Origin: a bacterium
GTDB lineage: Bacteria; Krumholzibacteriota; Krumholzibacteriia; Krumholzibacteriales; Krumholzibacteriaceae
Direction: 5' to 3'
Assembly (NCBI GenBank): GCA_020350885.1
Contig: CP070727.1
Coordinates: 2,155,136-2,206,525 of the forward strand
Length of the DNA: 51,390 nucleotides
Position numbers and translations under genes: made by a program. The notes under the pieces were generated by a model. It saw only the letters and a list, made by a program, of their open reading frames with translations, made no database searches and was not told the DNA's origin. Positions 1 through 9,342 of this stretch are shown piece by piece; positions within the stretch are counted from its first letter, which is position 1; the number at the start of each line of letters is the position of its first letter.

Positions 1-2954
1 AAAAACCGGACAGCGTGTTGCTTGGTTTCGGAGGACAGACTGCTCTCAACGTCGGTGTCGAGCTGGCTGAAAAAGATATTTTCAGGAAACATGACATTGA
101 AATCCTGGGAACCCCTCTCGAGGCCATACTGAACACGGAGGACAGAGATCTATTCATAGATAAGTTGAGAGAGATAAACCTGAAAGTTCCCAACGGCGAG
201 GCCGTGACAAGCGTGGAGGAGGCGGTCAATACCGCCGAGAAGATCGGCTATCCGGTCATGTGCAGGATAGCATATGCCCTGGGGGGCCTCGGGTCGGGTG
301 TGGCTCGAAATGAAAAAGAATTAACCATCATAGTAAGTAAAGCGTTCTCATATACAGAGCAGATCTTGATCGAAGAATATCTGACCGGCTGGAAAGAGGT
401 GGAGTATGAGGTTGTGAGGGATTATTACAACAACTGTATCGTCGTCTGCACCATGGAGAATATCGATCCGATGGGGATTCATACGGGTGAAAGCATCGTC
501 GTCGCTCCGGTGCAGACCTTGAGCGCCAGTGAGTATTTCAAGTTGAGATCCCTATCCATACAGGTGATAAGACATCTCGGTATCGTGGGTGAATGCAATA
601 TACAGTTCGCTCTCGATCCGGCATCCGAAGACTACAGGATAATCGAGGTCAATGCCAGACTGAGCAGGAGCTCCGCCCTCGCTTCCAAGGCGACGGGTTA
701 CCCCTTGGCCTTTATCGCTGCGAAGCTGGCCCTCGGGTACAGCCTGACCGAGTTGACCAATTCCGTGACCAGGGAGACATCTGCCTGTTTTGAACCTGCC
801 CTGGATTATATCGTTCTCAAGTATCCGAGATGGGATCTGCAAAAATTCAAGAAAGTGAGCCTCTATCTGGGTTCGGAGATGAAATCCGTCGGTGAAGTGA
901 TGGCAATTGGAAGAAGCTTCGAGGAAGTGCTTCAGAAAGCGATTCGAATGCTTGACGTTGGGGCGAATGGGCTCGTCTGTAACGACTTCGAGTTCAACGA
1001 CGTCGAGCACGAGCTCGTGGAGGCAACGGATAAACGGTTGTTTGCAATCGCCGAAGCGCTCAAGGATGGATTCTCGATAGAGAGCATCAACAGGCATACC
1101 GGGGTCGATCCATGGTTCCTTTACAAGATTAAGAACATCGTCGAGATCGAGGACAAGCTGAGCCGGAATGATATAGAGAACCTGCCCCGTCCCCTGTTCG
1201 AGGAAGCGAAGAAGAAAGGTTTTTCCGATATTCAGATAGGGATACTAACCGGAAGTGACGAGCTGCGGGTGAGGGAAGCGAGGATGAAGCAGGGTATCAG
1301 ACCCTTTGTGAAGCAGATAGATACACTGGCGGCGGAATATCCTGCAAAGACAAATTATCTGTACCTCACGTACAACGGTTGTGAAGACGACCTGGGTCTC
1401 GAAAACGATGATCAGGTTGTCGTCCTGGGCGGCGGCCCATACAGGATCGGCTCTTCGGTGGAGTTCGATTGGTGTTGTGTGAGTTCGATCGTAACACTCA
1501 GCGAGCTGAACTACAGGACCATCATGATAAACAACAATCCCGAGACGGTCAGCACGGATTACGATGTATGCGACAAGTTGTATTTCGAGGAACTGACACT
1601 CGAGAGGGTCCTGGACATCTGTGAAAAGGATAATCCTCTGGGTCTGATCGTCTCCATGGGCGGACAGATCCCCAACAACCTGGCTCTGGCATTGTTCAAT
1701 GCCGGTGTACCGATACTCGGCACCTCGCCGCTCGATATCAACAGGGCCGAGAACAGGCATCTCTTCTCCCAACTATTGGACGGACTGGAAATCGATCAAC
1801 CGGAGTGGAAGGAGCTGACCAACCTGCAGGAGGTGGAGCAGTTTGCGGACGGTATCGGCTACCCTGTTCTGATAAGACCCAGTTACGTTCTCAGCGGGGC
1901 GGCCATGAGTATCGCCCTGAGCAGGGACGAATTGAAGGAGTATCTGAAGAAGGCCTCGGATGTCAACAGGGAGCACCCCGTGGTCATCACCAAGTTCATC
2001 ACTGATGCAAAAGAGATCGAGATCGATGCGGTTGCAAGGGATGGAGAACTCTATTGCTATGCGATCTCCGAACACGTTGAAGATGCAGGCGTACATTCGG
2101 GGGACTCTGCACTGGTGCTGCCGCCCCAGAGAACGTACCTGGAGACCATGAGAAAGATCAAGATAATCGCAGGGAAGATCGCCGGATCTCTGAAGATAAC
2201 CGGCCCGTTCAACATACAGTTTATCGCCAAGAACAACGAGGTCAGTGTTATCGAATGTAATTTGAGGGCATCGAGGAGCTTCCCGTTTGTTTCGAAGGTT
2301 TTCAAGGTGAACTTCATCGATCTGGCCACCAGGTTGATCATGGGCGAGGATGTTCCCAGGATCGACAGGTCTCCCTTCGATATCGATTACGTCGGTGTCA
2401 AGGCGCCGCAATTTTCATTTACAAGATTGAAAGGCTCTGATCCCGTCCAGAACGTTGAAATGACTTCCACGGGTGAGGTTGCATGCCTGGGAGACGATTT
2501 TCACGAAGCTTTCCTGAAGAGTCTCATGTCGGTCGGGTTCAGGATGCCGGAAAAGAAGATTCTGTTATCCACCGGCCCGATTGAAAGCAAGGCGGAGTTT
2601 CTCGAGAGCATAAAGAAATTGGATGAAATCGGCTTCGAGTTTTACGCCACAAAAGGAACAGCCGATTTCATGCAGGCGAACGGCATCGAAGCAAAAGTTC
2701 TGCACTGGCCGTTGGAGAACAGGGAACCGAATACGCTCAGTTATATCGCAGCAGGGAAGATAGACCTTGTTATAAACATACCGAAAAACATCGAAAAGGA
2801 AGAGCTCGATAACGATTACCTCATCAGACGGAAAGCCGTCGATTTCGATGTTCCATTGATCACGAATCTGAAGATTGCAAAGAGGTTTGTCGAAGCTGTC
2901 TCCATGATATCGCCCGGCGACCTGAGAGTGAAAAGCTGGAATGAATATAAATAG
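1..2954 (+). CDS. carB: Carbamoyl-phosphate synthase large subunit, 5' end outside the window
   Basis: Makes carbamoyl phosphate from bicarbonate, ATP and glutamine-derived ammonia for pyrimidine and arginine synthesis. About 983 residues are visible; the family is about 1,070, so roughly 85 N-terminal residues lie upstream, and the reading frame is open to base 3. Two ATP-grasp halves are present: the first has GIHTGES and NARLSRSSALASKATG, the second has GGGPYRIGSSVEFDW, RPSYVLSGAAM, GVHSGDSA and NLRASRSFPFVSK. A methylglyoxal-synthase-like allosteric domain fills about the last 130 residues. Wording such as AYALGGLGSG, GWKEVEYEVVRD and VEFDWCCV is closer to the eukaryotic CAD type than to the E. 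coli type. It ends 16 nt from the convergent gene on the other strand, with no obvious terminator hairpin between them. Confidence 0.96.
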   Translation, partial: KPDSVLLGFGGQTALNVGVELAEKDIFRKHDIEILGTPLEAILNTEDRDLFIDKLREINLKVPNGEAVTSVEEAVNTAEKIGYPVMCRIAYALGGLGSGVARNEKELTIIVSKAFSYTEQILIEEYLTGWKEVEYEVVRDYYNNCIVVCTMENIDPMGIHTGESIVVAPVQTLSASEYFKLRSLSIQVIRHLGIVGECNIQFALDPASEDYRIIEVNARLSRSSALASKATGYPLAFIAAKLALGYSLTELTNSVTRETSACFEPALDYIVLKYPRWDLQKFKKVSLYLGSEMKSVGEVMAIGRSFEEVLQKAIRMLDVGANGLVCNDFEFNDVEHELVEATDKRLFAIAEALKDGFSIESINRHTGVDPWFLYKIKNIVEIEDKLSRNDIENLPRPLFEEAKKKGFSDIQIGILTGSDELRVREARMKQGIRPFVKQIDTLAAEYPAKTNYLYLTYNGCEDDLGLENDDQVVVLGGGPYRIGSSVEFDWCCVSSIVTLSELNYRTIMINNNPETVSTDYDVCDKLYFEELTLERVLDICEKDNPLGLIVSMGGQIPNNLALALFNAGVPILGTSPLDINRAENRHLFSQLLDGLEIDQPEWKELTNLQEVEQFADGIGYPVLIRPSYVLSGAAMSIALSRDELKEYLKKASDVNREHPVVITKFITDAKEIEIDAVARDGELYCYAISEHVEDAGVHSGDSALVLPPQRTYLETMRKIKIIAGKIAGSLKITGPFNIQFIAKNNEVSVIECNLRASRSFPFVSKVFKVNFIDLATRLIMGEDVPRIDRSPFDIDYVGVKAPQFSFTRLKGSDPVQNVEMTSTGEVACLGDDFHEAFLKSLMSVGFRMPEKKILLSTGPIESKAEFLESIKKLDEIGFEFYATKGTADFMQANGIEAKVLHWPLENREPNTLSYIAAGKIDLVINIPKNIEKEELDNDYLIRRKAVDFDVPLITNLKIAKRFVEAVSMISPGDLRVKSWNEYK

Positions 2955-2970
2955 GTAGTCTGTTCAGATT

Positions 2971-4458
2971 CTATTGGGACTCTTTATAAATAACCGAAAC
3001 ACTCGTTCTTCCATCCATCTTTGCGATCAAGGGCTTCTTAACCTGTACATGAAAGAAATTTTCTGTCTTCTTGACCGGCCGCTGATTCCCGAGCCATTTC
3101 CAGTCTATAAAGTTCTCATTTGAGCCGTACGGGATGTAAAAGTAGCCGACATTGTTCGACGTTACGTTATTGAAAAAATGGGATCCGAGTGAGGCGTCGA
3201 TGTGGAAATCCTCGAGCTCGGTCTCGACAATAATCTTGGCATTCGAGATCTGGGCCCACCGCACCGGTATTCCCAACCATCGATCCCTGCTTCCCCATCT
3301 GCCTGGACCGATGAGGATGTATCTTCGTTCCGCCGCCCTCATGGTATTATTCAGTTTTTCCAATTCCTCCGCCATTTCGACGGTTTTACTTCTATCGAAT
3401 GTTTGGTGATCGATATAGATAATATCGTAGACATCGTCAACCGTGCCGTTCCCCATGGCCTTATCGGTGTGGAGGAATAGAGCTTCCCTGTCGATATATT
3501 TGAGATCGAGATGGTAGTCCTTGAGATTACCTATCAGCGGTCTGATCTGTAAAATGTAAAAACTCGGTTTACCTTTTTTGTTCTTTTTCAAATCCACGGC
3601 GAACTCGATCTCGACCGGTAATCCCATCGAGCTCTTGACGATCCCGAGGACCTCGTCCAAGATCTGGGCTAGTGGAATCTGATTGTACTTGATGATTGGA
3701 GCGAAGTTCATAATCCGTGGCCCCTTGTATTCGGTTCCAACCTTAATGCTGTTATCCTGAGGATCCCAAACAGAAGTGCAGTAATGAAAAGTTTCATCCT
3801 CTTCCGCCTCGTCCAAAGTAAATCTTGCGAGTGTGGCGTCGCTTCCTTCGAGCAGATCGATATCATTCTCTTTCATATTGAGTGCATAGAATTCAACCTG
3901 GGAATCCTTGATGATATCCTTCTGGGCGATAAAGTTCATGTTTGGATACTTTGGACAAAAGCGCCAGGCCTTCTCCCCGTCGACGACATATTTCCCGAGA
4001 CCGAAACCGATTATCGCGATGCCGTCTCCAGGTTCTAAGTAAGAAATAGGGTAATAGTTATACGATTGGGCTACGCCCGAGAGTTGGGGGTAAAATTGTT
4101 GTCCATGTCGATTTCCAACCGCTCTCTGGAGCAGCACGGCCATCTTTTCCTCTCCGACTTTGTAGTTGATGGCCTCGAAATAGGACCGGGCGGATTTAGA
4201 ATATACAGAGGCGTATACCAGTGTGATGGCCTCCTCGAGATGTTTCAACCGCACTCCGGCATCCGGGTGATTGTTGGGAAGGAAGTAGGTATCATAAATT
4301 CCGGAAAATGGCTGCGATATCGAGTCCTCGAAGAGGCTCGAAGACCGCACGGCCAGCGGGCTGTCCACGTGCCGGAGATATTTCTGTAATTTATCCCGTA
4401 ATTCCCCGGACAGATCGCCGGTGACGGCGAGTTTTTTCACCTCCTCGAAATCCTCCAT
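2971..4458 (-). CDS. PEP/pyruvate-binding (PPDK N-terminal-like) protein, 3' part of a frameshifted gene
   Basis: C-terminal part of an ATP-grasp domain of the pyruvate phosphate dikinase/PEP synthase N-terminal type. Visible motifs are LAVRSSSLFEDS followed by PFSGIYDT near the start, EIEFAVDL and LQIRPL about two thirds along, and GPGRWGSRD, which is typical of stand-alone PEP/pyruvate-binding proteins. There is no phosphohistidine domain or PEP TIM barrel, so it is not a complete PEP synthase. The reading frame continues upstream of this ATG to about base 4545 and encodes IPQTTIIGTDEYDYF, the expected continuation of the upstream reading frame at 5941-4508. I therefore read the two as one gene of about 990 residues broken by a single frameshift. 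The reaction is unknown. Confidence 0.8.
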   Translation of the reverse strand: MEDFEEVKKLAVTGDLSGELRDKLQKYLRHVDSPLAVRSSSLFEDSISQPFSGIYDTYFLPNNHPDAGVRLKHLEEAITLVYASVYSKSARSYFEAINYKVGEEKMAVLLQRAVGNRHGQQFYPQLSGVAQSYNYYPISYLEPGDGIAIIGFGLGKYVVDGEKAWRFCPKYPNMNFIAQKDIIKDSQVEFYALNMKENDIDLLEGSDATLARFTLDEAEEDETFHYCTSVWDPQDNSIKVGTEYKGPRIMNFAPIIKYNQIPLAQILDEVLGIVKSSMGLPVEIEFAVDLKKNKKGKPSFYILQIRPLIGNLKDYHLDLKYIDREALFLHTDKAMGNGTVDDVYDIIYIDHQTFDRSKTVEMAEELEKLNNTMRAAERRYILIGPGRWGSRDRWLGIPVRWAQISNAKIIVETELEDFHIDASLGSHFFNNVTSNNVGYFYIPYGSNENFIDWKWLGNQRPVKKTENFFHVQVKKPLIAKMDGRTSVSVIYKESQ

Positions 4459-4507
4459 GTTGTTGAAGGTATCCCGGAAACCGTTCCTATCGATAAAATA
4501 GTCGTAC

Positions 4508-5941
4508 TCATCGGTGCCGATAATGGTAGTCTGCGGGATCAGCGTTTATGTGCGGATTCACTGAGAAGAGTTCGCGATTCTCGATCAGCATGTTGAGAAA
4601 GGCCATTCCTCGGCCTTTACCCCCAATGGAGCCTCCCGATAAGCGGATAACATGTTTCTCTTCTTCGAGACTCGTTTCGTCGAAGAGAATCACCTTTCCC
4701 TTGGCTTTTTGCTCATGAACTACTTTACATACTTCGATCAAATGTTCCCGTAGCTCCTTGGGTGAATCGAAATGTGATACCTTGATCGGTTGAATGAAAT
4801 TCGCGATTTGTATCTCTCCTCGTGCCATGAGCCAGCTGGAAAAATGGTTCCGGTTGGCATGATACACCAACGATGCATCGGGTACGCTTTTAATGAGGTT
4901 TTCAAATTCGGCCATGGTTTGGGCGCATGCTATTTCTTCTCCCGATTGATTCCGGAAGACAAAGTCACCGAAGCCGAGATTGTTGATGATGAAATCCGTG
5001 AGATCATGTGAGAGGTTGTCGGAATTCTTGTTCAAAAAACCGATATTCAGGGCCGAGGCAATTTCGGCGTTTTCGGACTCGGCGGATTGCAAAAGAACGG
5101 GGAGGAACTCGGTTTGGTTTTTAATGTATTGTATCAGCTTCATGCCCGCATGCTCTTCCAGGACACCATTGACGGAAAATCTCATATCAGAGATGACACA
5201 CAGCAGATAATCCTTGTATGTATTGAACAACTCAATAGCTTCCTCGTAACTTCCCGCCATAAGCACCTTGGGCCGGGTCCGCATACGTAGCAATTTCTTC
5301 ACCTCATCGAGGTGTTCATCGGCAATCAATCGCTGCGTTTGCTTCATGATTTCCACATGCAGCATCGGCAGGTAGCGGGAATAGTATCGGATCGAATCCT
5401 CGACCAGAAGGACCACACGGACAAGTCCGATTCTTGTGTCATTGACAACGTTGATCTTGTCCTCGATGTACTTGATCATCGATAGAAAGACCTTCGCATC
5501 CCCATTCCAGACGAATATCCTATCGAAGTTCTGCAATCGGTCGCCTTTGTCCTCGATCAGCTCGATGTCGTTATACTCGTTCAATAAAAGAAGGATCGGG
5601 ATGTTGGGCTTGATTGCTCTGATTTTATTGCTCAATTCGAAGGACGTCATCTCATCGATGCGCATCGTCAAGATGACCATGTCGAAACGGCGCGTATCGA
5701 GCAGCTCAAGCGCCTTTTCGCCGAAGGAAACACTGGTAACCCGTGGGGCCGAGGAGAGGTTGAGCTGGTAGTACTCACCGAAGATGAGCTCTGTCAACTT
5801 GCCCTCCTGTTCGAGTATAAATGCATCGTAGATGGTTGCCACAAGGAGGATCTCCCTGATCTTGAACTGCATCAGGTCGTGATAGATTTCGTCATCGGAT
5901 TTGTAACGTGAACGGAGTTCGGATAATTTGTCTGTAAACAT
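4508..5941 (-). CDS. Receiver-like / PEP-pyruvate-binding protein, 5' part of a frameshifted gene
   Basis: The N-terminal 477 residues hold two response-regulator-receiver-like modules. The first is at about 30-160 (EILLVATIYDAF, FDMVILTMRID, PILLLL), the second at about 175-320 (VVLLVEDSIRYYSRY, LLCVISDMRFS, PVLLQSAES). The start of a PEP/pyruvate-binding ATP-grasp domain follows, with the glycine-rich GGSIGGKGRGMAF motif near 440. After HINADPADYH the frame runs into a stop, while the -1/+2 frame carries on as a normal domain. It starts 1 nt after the stop of the MOSC-MogA gene and so is the distal part of the molybdenum-cofactor operon. Similar about 990-residue proteins occur in Bacteroidota-type genomes (from memory); a regulatory or phosphotransfer role is only a guess. 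Confidence 0.78.
   Translation of the reverse strand: MFTDKLSELRSRYKSDDEIYHDLMQFKIREILLVATIYDAFILEQEGKLTELIFGEYYQLNLSSAPRVTSVSFGEKALELLDTRRFDMVILTMRIDEMTSFELSNKIRAIKPNIPILLLLNEYNDIELIEDKGDRLQNFDRIFVWNGDAKVFLSMIKYIEDKINVVNDTRIGLVRVVLLVEDSIRYYSRYLPMLHVEIMKQTQRLIADEHLDEVKKLLRMRTRPKVLMAGSYEEAIELFNTYKDYLLCVISDMRFSVNGVLEEHAGMKLIQYIKNQTEFLPVLLQSAESENAEIASALNIGFLNKNSDNLSHDLTDFIINNLGFGDFVFRNQSGEEIACAQTMAEFENLIKSVPDASLVYHANRNHFSSWLMARGEIQIANFIQPIKVSHFDSPKELREHLIEVCKVVHEQKAKGKVILFDETSLEEEKHVIRLSGGSIGGKGRGMAFLNMLIENRELFSVNPHINADPADYHYRHR
4540..4546 (-). other. Frameshift site inside the receiver/PEP-binding gene
   Basis: On the minus strand the upstream frame reads His-Ile-Asn and then drifts to Ala-Asp-Pro-Ala and a TGA at 4508. 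The frame that resumes with Ile-Pro-Gln-Thr-Thr-Ile-Ile-Gly is itself closed by a TAA just upstream. The shift must therefore lie in this 7-nt interval: one base gained or two lost. It contains no homopolymer, so a simple homopolymer read error is not the obvious cause. Confidence 0.75.
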
Positions 5942-5942
5942 C

Positions 5943-6890
5943 TCAGTGACCCAGCCCGTGGATCATCGTTATCAGATGTTCCATCGTCTTGAGGATCTCT
6001 TCCATGTATTCATTAACCGCACGAACGCTGCCTGGCAGGGTGTAGACGAGGGTTTGTCTCATCACGCCGGTGACACACCTGCTGAGGAGTGCGTTCGGCT
6101 TGTCGGCTCCGTACTTCAGTCTGATCTGCTCCATGACGCCCGGTACGATCTTATCGCACAACGGTCGCACCACATCCGGGGTGATGTCCCGCGGCCCGAC
6201 ACCGGTACCTCCAGTCGTTATGACGACATCGATATCGGTGTCACGGGCGGATACTAGCTCCCGCTCGAGATGCTCGGCCTCGTCTCCGATCAAGCGGGAT
6301 TCGATCTCTATATGCCAGCGCTTGTCCCTGAAGAATCCACTCAGTATATCCCGAACCCGCGGGCCGCTCAGATCCTCGTATTCACCCCGGTGCGCCCTGT
6401 CGCTCAACGTGATGACGAGAAAGTGTAGGGGCCGGGGCAGGTAGGTGATACCGTCTCCGGTCCGTACCGTGCCTGTCTTGAGCACCCGGCAGAAGATCCC
6501 CTCCTTCGGCATCACGCATTTGCCGACTTCCCGGAATATCGCACAGGTATCCCCGTGGCATTCCTTGCCGATCTGCGTCACCTCGAGCTCGACGTCTCCG
6601 ATCACGAACCTGTCCAGCAGCGAGACATCCCCCAGATCGATCCCGCTCGTGGTGATATTTTCGGCAAACTCGCCCGGCTGTATCTTTCGTTTCATGCTTT
6701 CCGCGAAACGATCCACGCTTTCCTGGGCAAGGAGACTCACCTGCCGGTGCCAATCCCCCGCATGCGCATCACCGACACAGCCTCTCTCGTCTATCGTCAG
6801 CTCGGGCACCGGGGTCTTGACCGTGCCCTTCCTTTCCGAGATGTTCAGAGAAAGAGCATGGATTCCGGTCTGTGGTCTATCCCTTTTCAT
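5943..6890 (-). CDS. MOSC domain-MogA/MoaB fusion (molybdenum cofactor)
   Basis: Two modules in 315 residues. The N-terminal half is a MOSC sulfur/metal-carrier domain (GCVGDAHAGDWHRQVSLL, GEFAENITTSGI, and the Cys-containing IGKECHGD). The C-terminal half from about residue 155 is a MogA/MoaB molybdopterin adenylyltransferase (VITLSDRAHRGEY, TTGGTGVGPRDITPD, LPGSVRAV), which activates molybdopterin with AMP before metal insertion by MoeA. The same frame can start 15 codons earlier at a TTG that overlaps the moaC stop; I chose the ATG at 6890 because the MOSC domain begins there. It lies between moaC and the receiver/PEP-binding gene in the same operon. Confidence 0.88.
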   Translation of the reverse strand: MKRDRPQTGIHALSLNISERKGTVKTPVPELTIDERGCVGDAHAGDWHRQVSLLAQESVDRFAESMKRKIQPGEFAENITTSGIDLGDVSLLDRFVIGDVELEVTQIGKECHGDTCAIFREVGKCVMPKEGIFCRVLKTGTVRTGDGITYLPRPLHFLVITLSDRAHRGEYEDLSGPRVRDILSGFFRDKRWHIEIESRLIGDEAEHLERELVSARDTDIDVVITTGGTGVGPRDITPDVVRPLCDKIVPGVMEQIRLKYGADKPNALLSRCVTGVMRQTLVYTLPGSVRAVNEYMEEILKTMEHLITMIHGLGH

Positions 6891-6931
6891 AATGACACCT
6901 GTTACCTGTATCGCAGAGAAACCTTCGAAGA

Positions 6932-7381
6932 TCAACCACTCTTTGTCTTCTCCAGCAGGATGATATCCCCGATCTTCATCTTCTTGTCAACCGCCTTGCA
7001 CATGTCGTAGACCGTGAGCAGTGCGACGCTCACGGCACAGAGCGCCTCCAGCTCCACGCCGGTCTGGCCGACGCACGAGACTGTGGCGGTCACGGACACG
7101 CCGCCGTCCTCGAGATGCGCGGTTACCTCGACATTCGTGATCGGCAGCGGATGGCACAGGGGAATGAGCTCGGACGTTCGCTTGGCCGCCTGGATTCCGG
7201 CGAGCTCGGCCACAGTCAGTACATCACCCTTTTTCATGCGGTTTTCCTTGATCAGCGCAACCGTCTGCTCTTGAAGCGTGATGAATCCCTTGGCTTTTGC
7301 AACACGGTGCTGTGAGGGTTTGGTGCTCACATCGACCATCTTCGCACGTCCCTCATCGTCGGTATGGGTCAGTTTATCCAA
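6932..7381 (-). CDS. moaC: Cyclic pyranopterin monophosphate synthase
   Basis: MoaC converts the MoaA product, 3',8-cyclo-7,8-dihydro-GTP, to cyclic pyranopterin monophosphate, the first stable intermediate of molybdopterin. The 149 residues contain the family signatures MVDVSTKP near the start, [21 protein letters not shown] in the middle (the conserved substrate-site block) and [24 protein letters not shown] in the second half. The start is a TTG with a GGAGG box 5 nt upstream; that box overlaps the end of moaA, so the two genes are translationally coupled. Confidence 0.96.
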   Translation of the reverse strand: MDKLTHTDDEGRAKMVDVSTKPSQHRVAKAKGFITLQEQTVALIKENRMKKGDVLTVAELAGIQAAKRTSELIPLCHPLPITNVEVTAHLEDGGVSVTATVSCVGQTGVELEALCAVSVALLTVYDMCKAVDKKMKIGDIILLEKTKSG

Positions 7382-7382
7382 T

Positions 7383-8183
7383 CTATCCTCCTACATTGTA
7401 GAATTCATGGTTCACACTCTTCATCCCGCGTTCGGGCTTCGCCTCGACGGCCCGCTCGATGGCTTCCGGTATGCCCAGTTCCTTTATGCTGAACATGAGG
7501 TCGCTGAACAGACAGGGCTTGATCATGCCGTTGCTCGTCAATCTCAGCCGGTTGCACCGGGCGCAGTTGCCGCCGGTACCGCCCTGGACGATCCAGAAGG
7601 TGCCCTGGGCCAGCTCCATCTGCCTGATGAACCGGACGATCAGGCCGTTCCGCTCGGCAAACCGGGCCACATCCCGCGCATCCGGTTCGTCGTATGATTT
7701 CTGGATCACGCAGTTCAACTTGATGGGATCGAGTCCCGCCTTCAGAGCCGCCTCTATCCCCGCAAGGACGTTCCTGATGTCCCCTCCTCCGGTTATCAGC
7801 CTGTAACGTTCGGGATCGAAGGTGTCGAGACTTACATTGATCCTGTGCAGCCCCACGTCGGCGAGTGGTTTTGCGTACTCCTGAAGAAGCACTCCGTTGG
7901 TCGTCATTGCGAAATCGCGCACCCCCTTGATCCCTGCGATCATCGAGACGAGATGAATGATATTTCGTCTAATGAGCGGCTCGCCCCCCGTGAGACGTAT
8001 CCTATCCAATCCCATCTCCACGGCGGTTTCGGCGACTTCGTATATTTCCTCGAGGGATAGGATTTCACTGCGCGGGATCAGCGTGACGCCACCTTCCGGC
8101 ATGCAGTATGCGCAGCGCAGATTGCACCTGTCCGTTACCGAGATGCGCAGGTAGTCGATCTTACGATTGAATCGATCGAACAT
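7383..8183 (-). CDS. moaA: GTP 3',8-cyclase, compact form
   Basis: Radical SAM enzyme that starts molybdopterin synthesis from GTP. The SAM [4Fe-4S] cluster motif is C20-x3-C24-x2-C27, followed by RLTGGEPL. The second cluster is carried by [18 protein letters not shown], and the catalytic C-terminal Gly-Gly is present. At 266 residues it is about 60 shorter than E. coli-type MoaA; the missing part is the stretch between the RFIRQMEL strand and the second cluster. The essential motifs all remain, so it is a compact variant and not a truncation. Its start overlaps the moeA 3' end by 23 nt. Confidence 0.95.
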   Translation of the reverse strand: MFDRFNRKIDYLRISVTDRCNLRCAYCMPEGGVTLIPRSEILSLEEIYEVAETAVEMGLDRIRLTGGEPLIRRNIIHLVSMIAGIKGVRDFAMTTNGVLLQEYAKPLADVGLHRINVSLDTFDPERYRLITGGGDIRNVLAGIEAALKAGLDPIKLNCVIQKSYDEPDARDVARFAERNGLIVRFIRQMELAQGTFWIVQGGTGGNCARCNRLRLTSNGMIKPCLFSDLMFSIKELGIPEAIERAVEAKPERGMKSVNHEFYNVGG

Positions 8184-9342
8184 GTACCGTTGTGCCCTTC
8201 TTGATTTCGGTGATACCCATGGGGATGCAGATCATCCCGTCCGCTTTGCTCAAGGAATGAATGTGGTCCGAACCGTGGTACTCGATCGCTGCGACTCCTC
8301 CGTTATCGGTGAATACGACCGGTATCCACGCCGTCCGGTCCGCTTTTTTTCTCGTTAAGTCATGGTCCAGGAGCATCGGCATGAAGGGAGGCCTGAAGGT
8401 ATGCCCCATCAATTTGTAGAGGAACGGCTTCACGAGTAATTCGAAGGTGACGAATGTGGAGACGGGGTTACCTGGTAGCCCGAAGCAGAACGCTTCATCA
8501 GAGACGCCGAAGACGGTCGGCCTTCCCGGCTTGATCTCGACCCTCTCGAAGAGCAGGCGGAAGCCGTTCTTTTCGAGCAGCCCGGGAACGAGATCGTAAT
8601 CCCCCATCGACACGCCGCCCGACATGATAATCACATCGTTTGCCGCCTTGACGGTTTTTATCATCCCGTCGAGGGATTGTTCCGTATCCCGCGCGATCCC
8701 GTAGTAGGTGGGAACGGCTCCGGCGGAGGCGACGTGCGCGCATATCTGATAGCCGTTGCTGTTTCTGATCTTTGAAAACGGGGGTTTTTCATGCGGTTCT
8801 ACCAGCTCGTTGCCGGTTGCGATAATGCCGACTTTCGGACGGCGCGATACCAGCGGGATTGCGCAGCCGTAGGATGCGGCCACCGCGATGCGCGGAACGG
8901 TGAGCTTGGCGCCCCTCGCAAGCACGACACTCCCTTTTTTCACATGATGGGCCTTGGGACGTATGTTGCCCTTCGTTTCCTTTCCCGTGAAAACGATGGT
9001 GCTATCGGTGATCTTTTTTGTGTGTTCGACCATGATGACGCAATCGGCACCCTCCGGCACCATGCCGCCCGTCATGATCTTGGCGCATTCGTTCCGGCTG
9101 ATGGTGCGGCGCGGAACGTATCCTGCGGGAATCTCCTCGAGGACGGCGAGCTCGTTACCGAGATCTTCGCGCCTACAGGCGTATCCGTCCATCGCCGACT
9201 TGTCGAAGGGTGGCATATCCATGTCCGAGGTGACGTCCTTGGCAAGGATACGATTGTATGCCTGCTCAATGGGCACTTCCTCGGTTTCGAGTTTTCGGGC
9301 GGAATCCATGATAGTTCTAAAGGCCTCTTCAAACGGTATCAC
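8161..9342 (-). CDS. moeA: Molybdopterin molybdotransferase
   Basis: MoeA inserts molybdate into adenylylated molybdopterin. The 393 residues show the expected order: an N-terminal domain with PPFDKSAMDGYA at about 60, ITGG-like MTGGMVPEGADCV near 110, the MoCF-binding domain with GIIATGNEL and NSNGYQ near 190-220, IIMSGGVSMGDYD near 265, and LPGNPVSTFVTF near 320. The start is a GTG preceded by AAAGGAG and overlapping the mobBA stop codon (GTGA). Confidence 0.96.
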   Translation of the reverse strand: MIPFEEAFRTIMDSARKLETEEVPIEQAYNRILAKDVTSDMDMPPFDKSAMDGYACRREDLGNELAVLEEIPAGYVPRRTISRNECAKIMTGGMVPEGADCVIMVEHTKKITDSTIVFTGKETKGNIRPKAHHVKKGSVVLARGAKLTVPRIAVAASYGCAIPLVSRRPKVGIIATGNELVEPHEKPPFSKIRNSNGYQICAHVASAGAVPTYYGIARDTEQSLDGMIKTVKAANDVIIMSGGVSMGDYDLVPGLLEKNGFRLLFERVEIKPGRPTVFGVSDEAFCFGLPGNPVSTFVTFELLVKPFLYKLMGHTFRPPFMPMLLDHDLTRKKADRTAWIPVVFTDNGGVAAIEYHGSDHIHSLSKADGMICIPMGITEIKKGTTVHVRSIQS

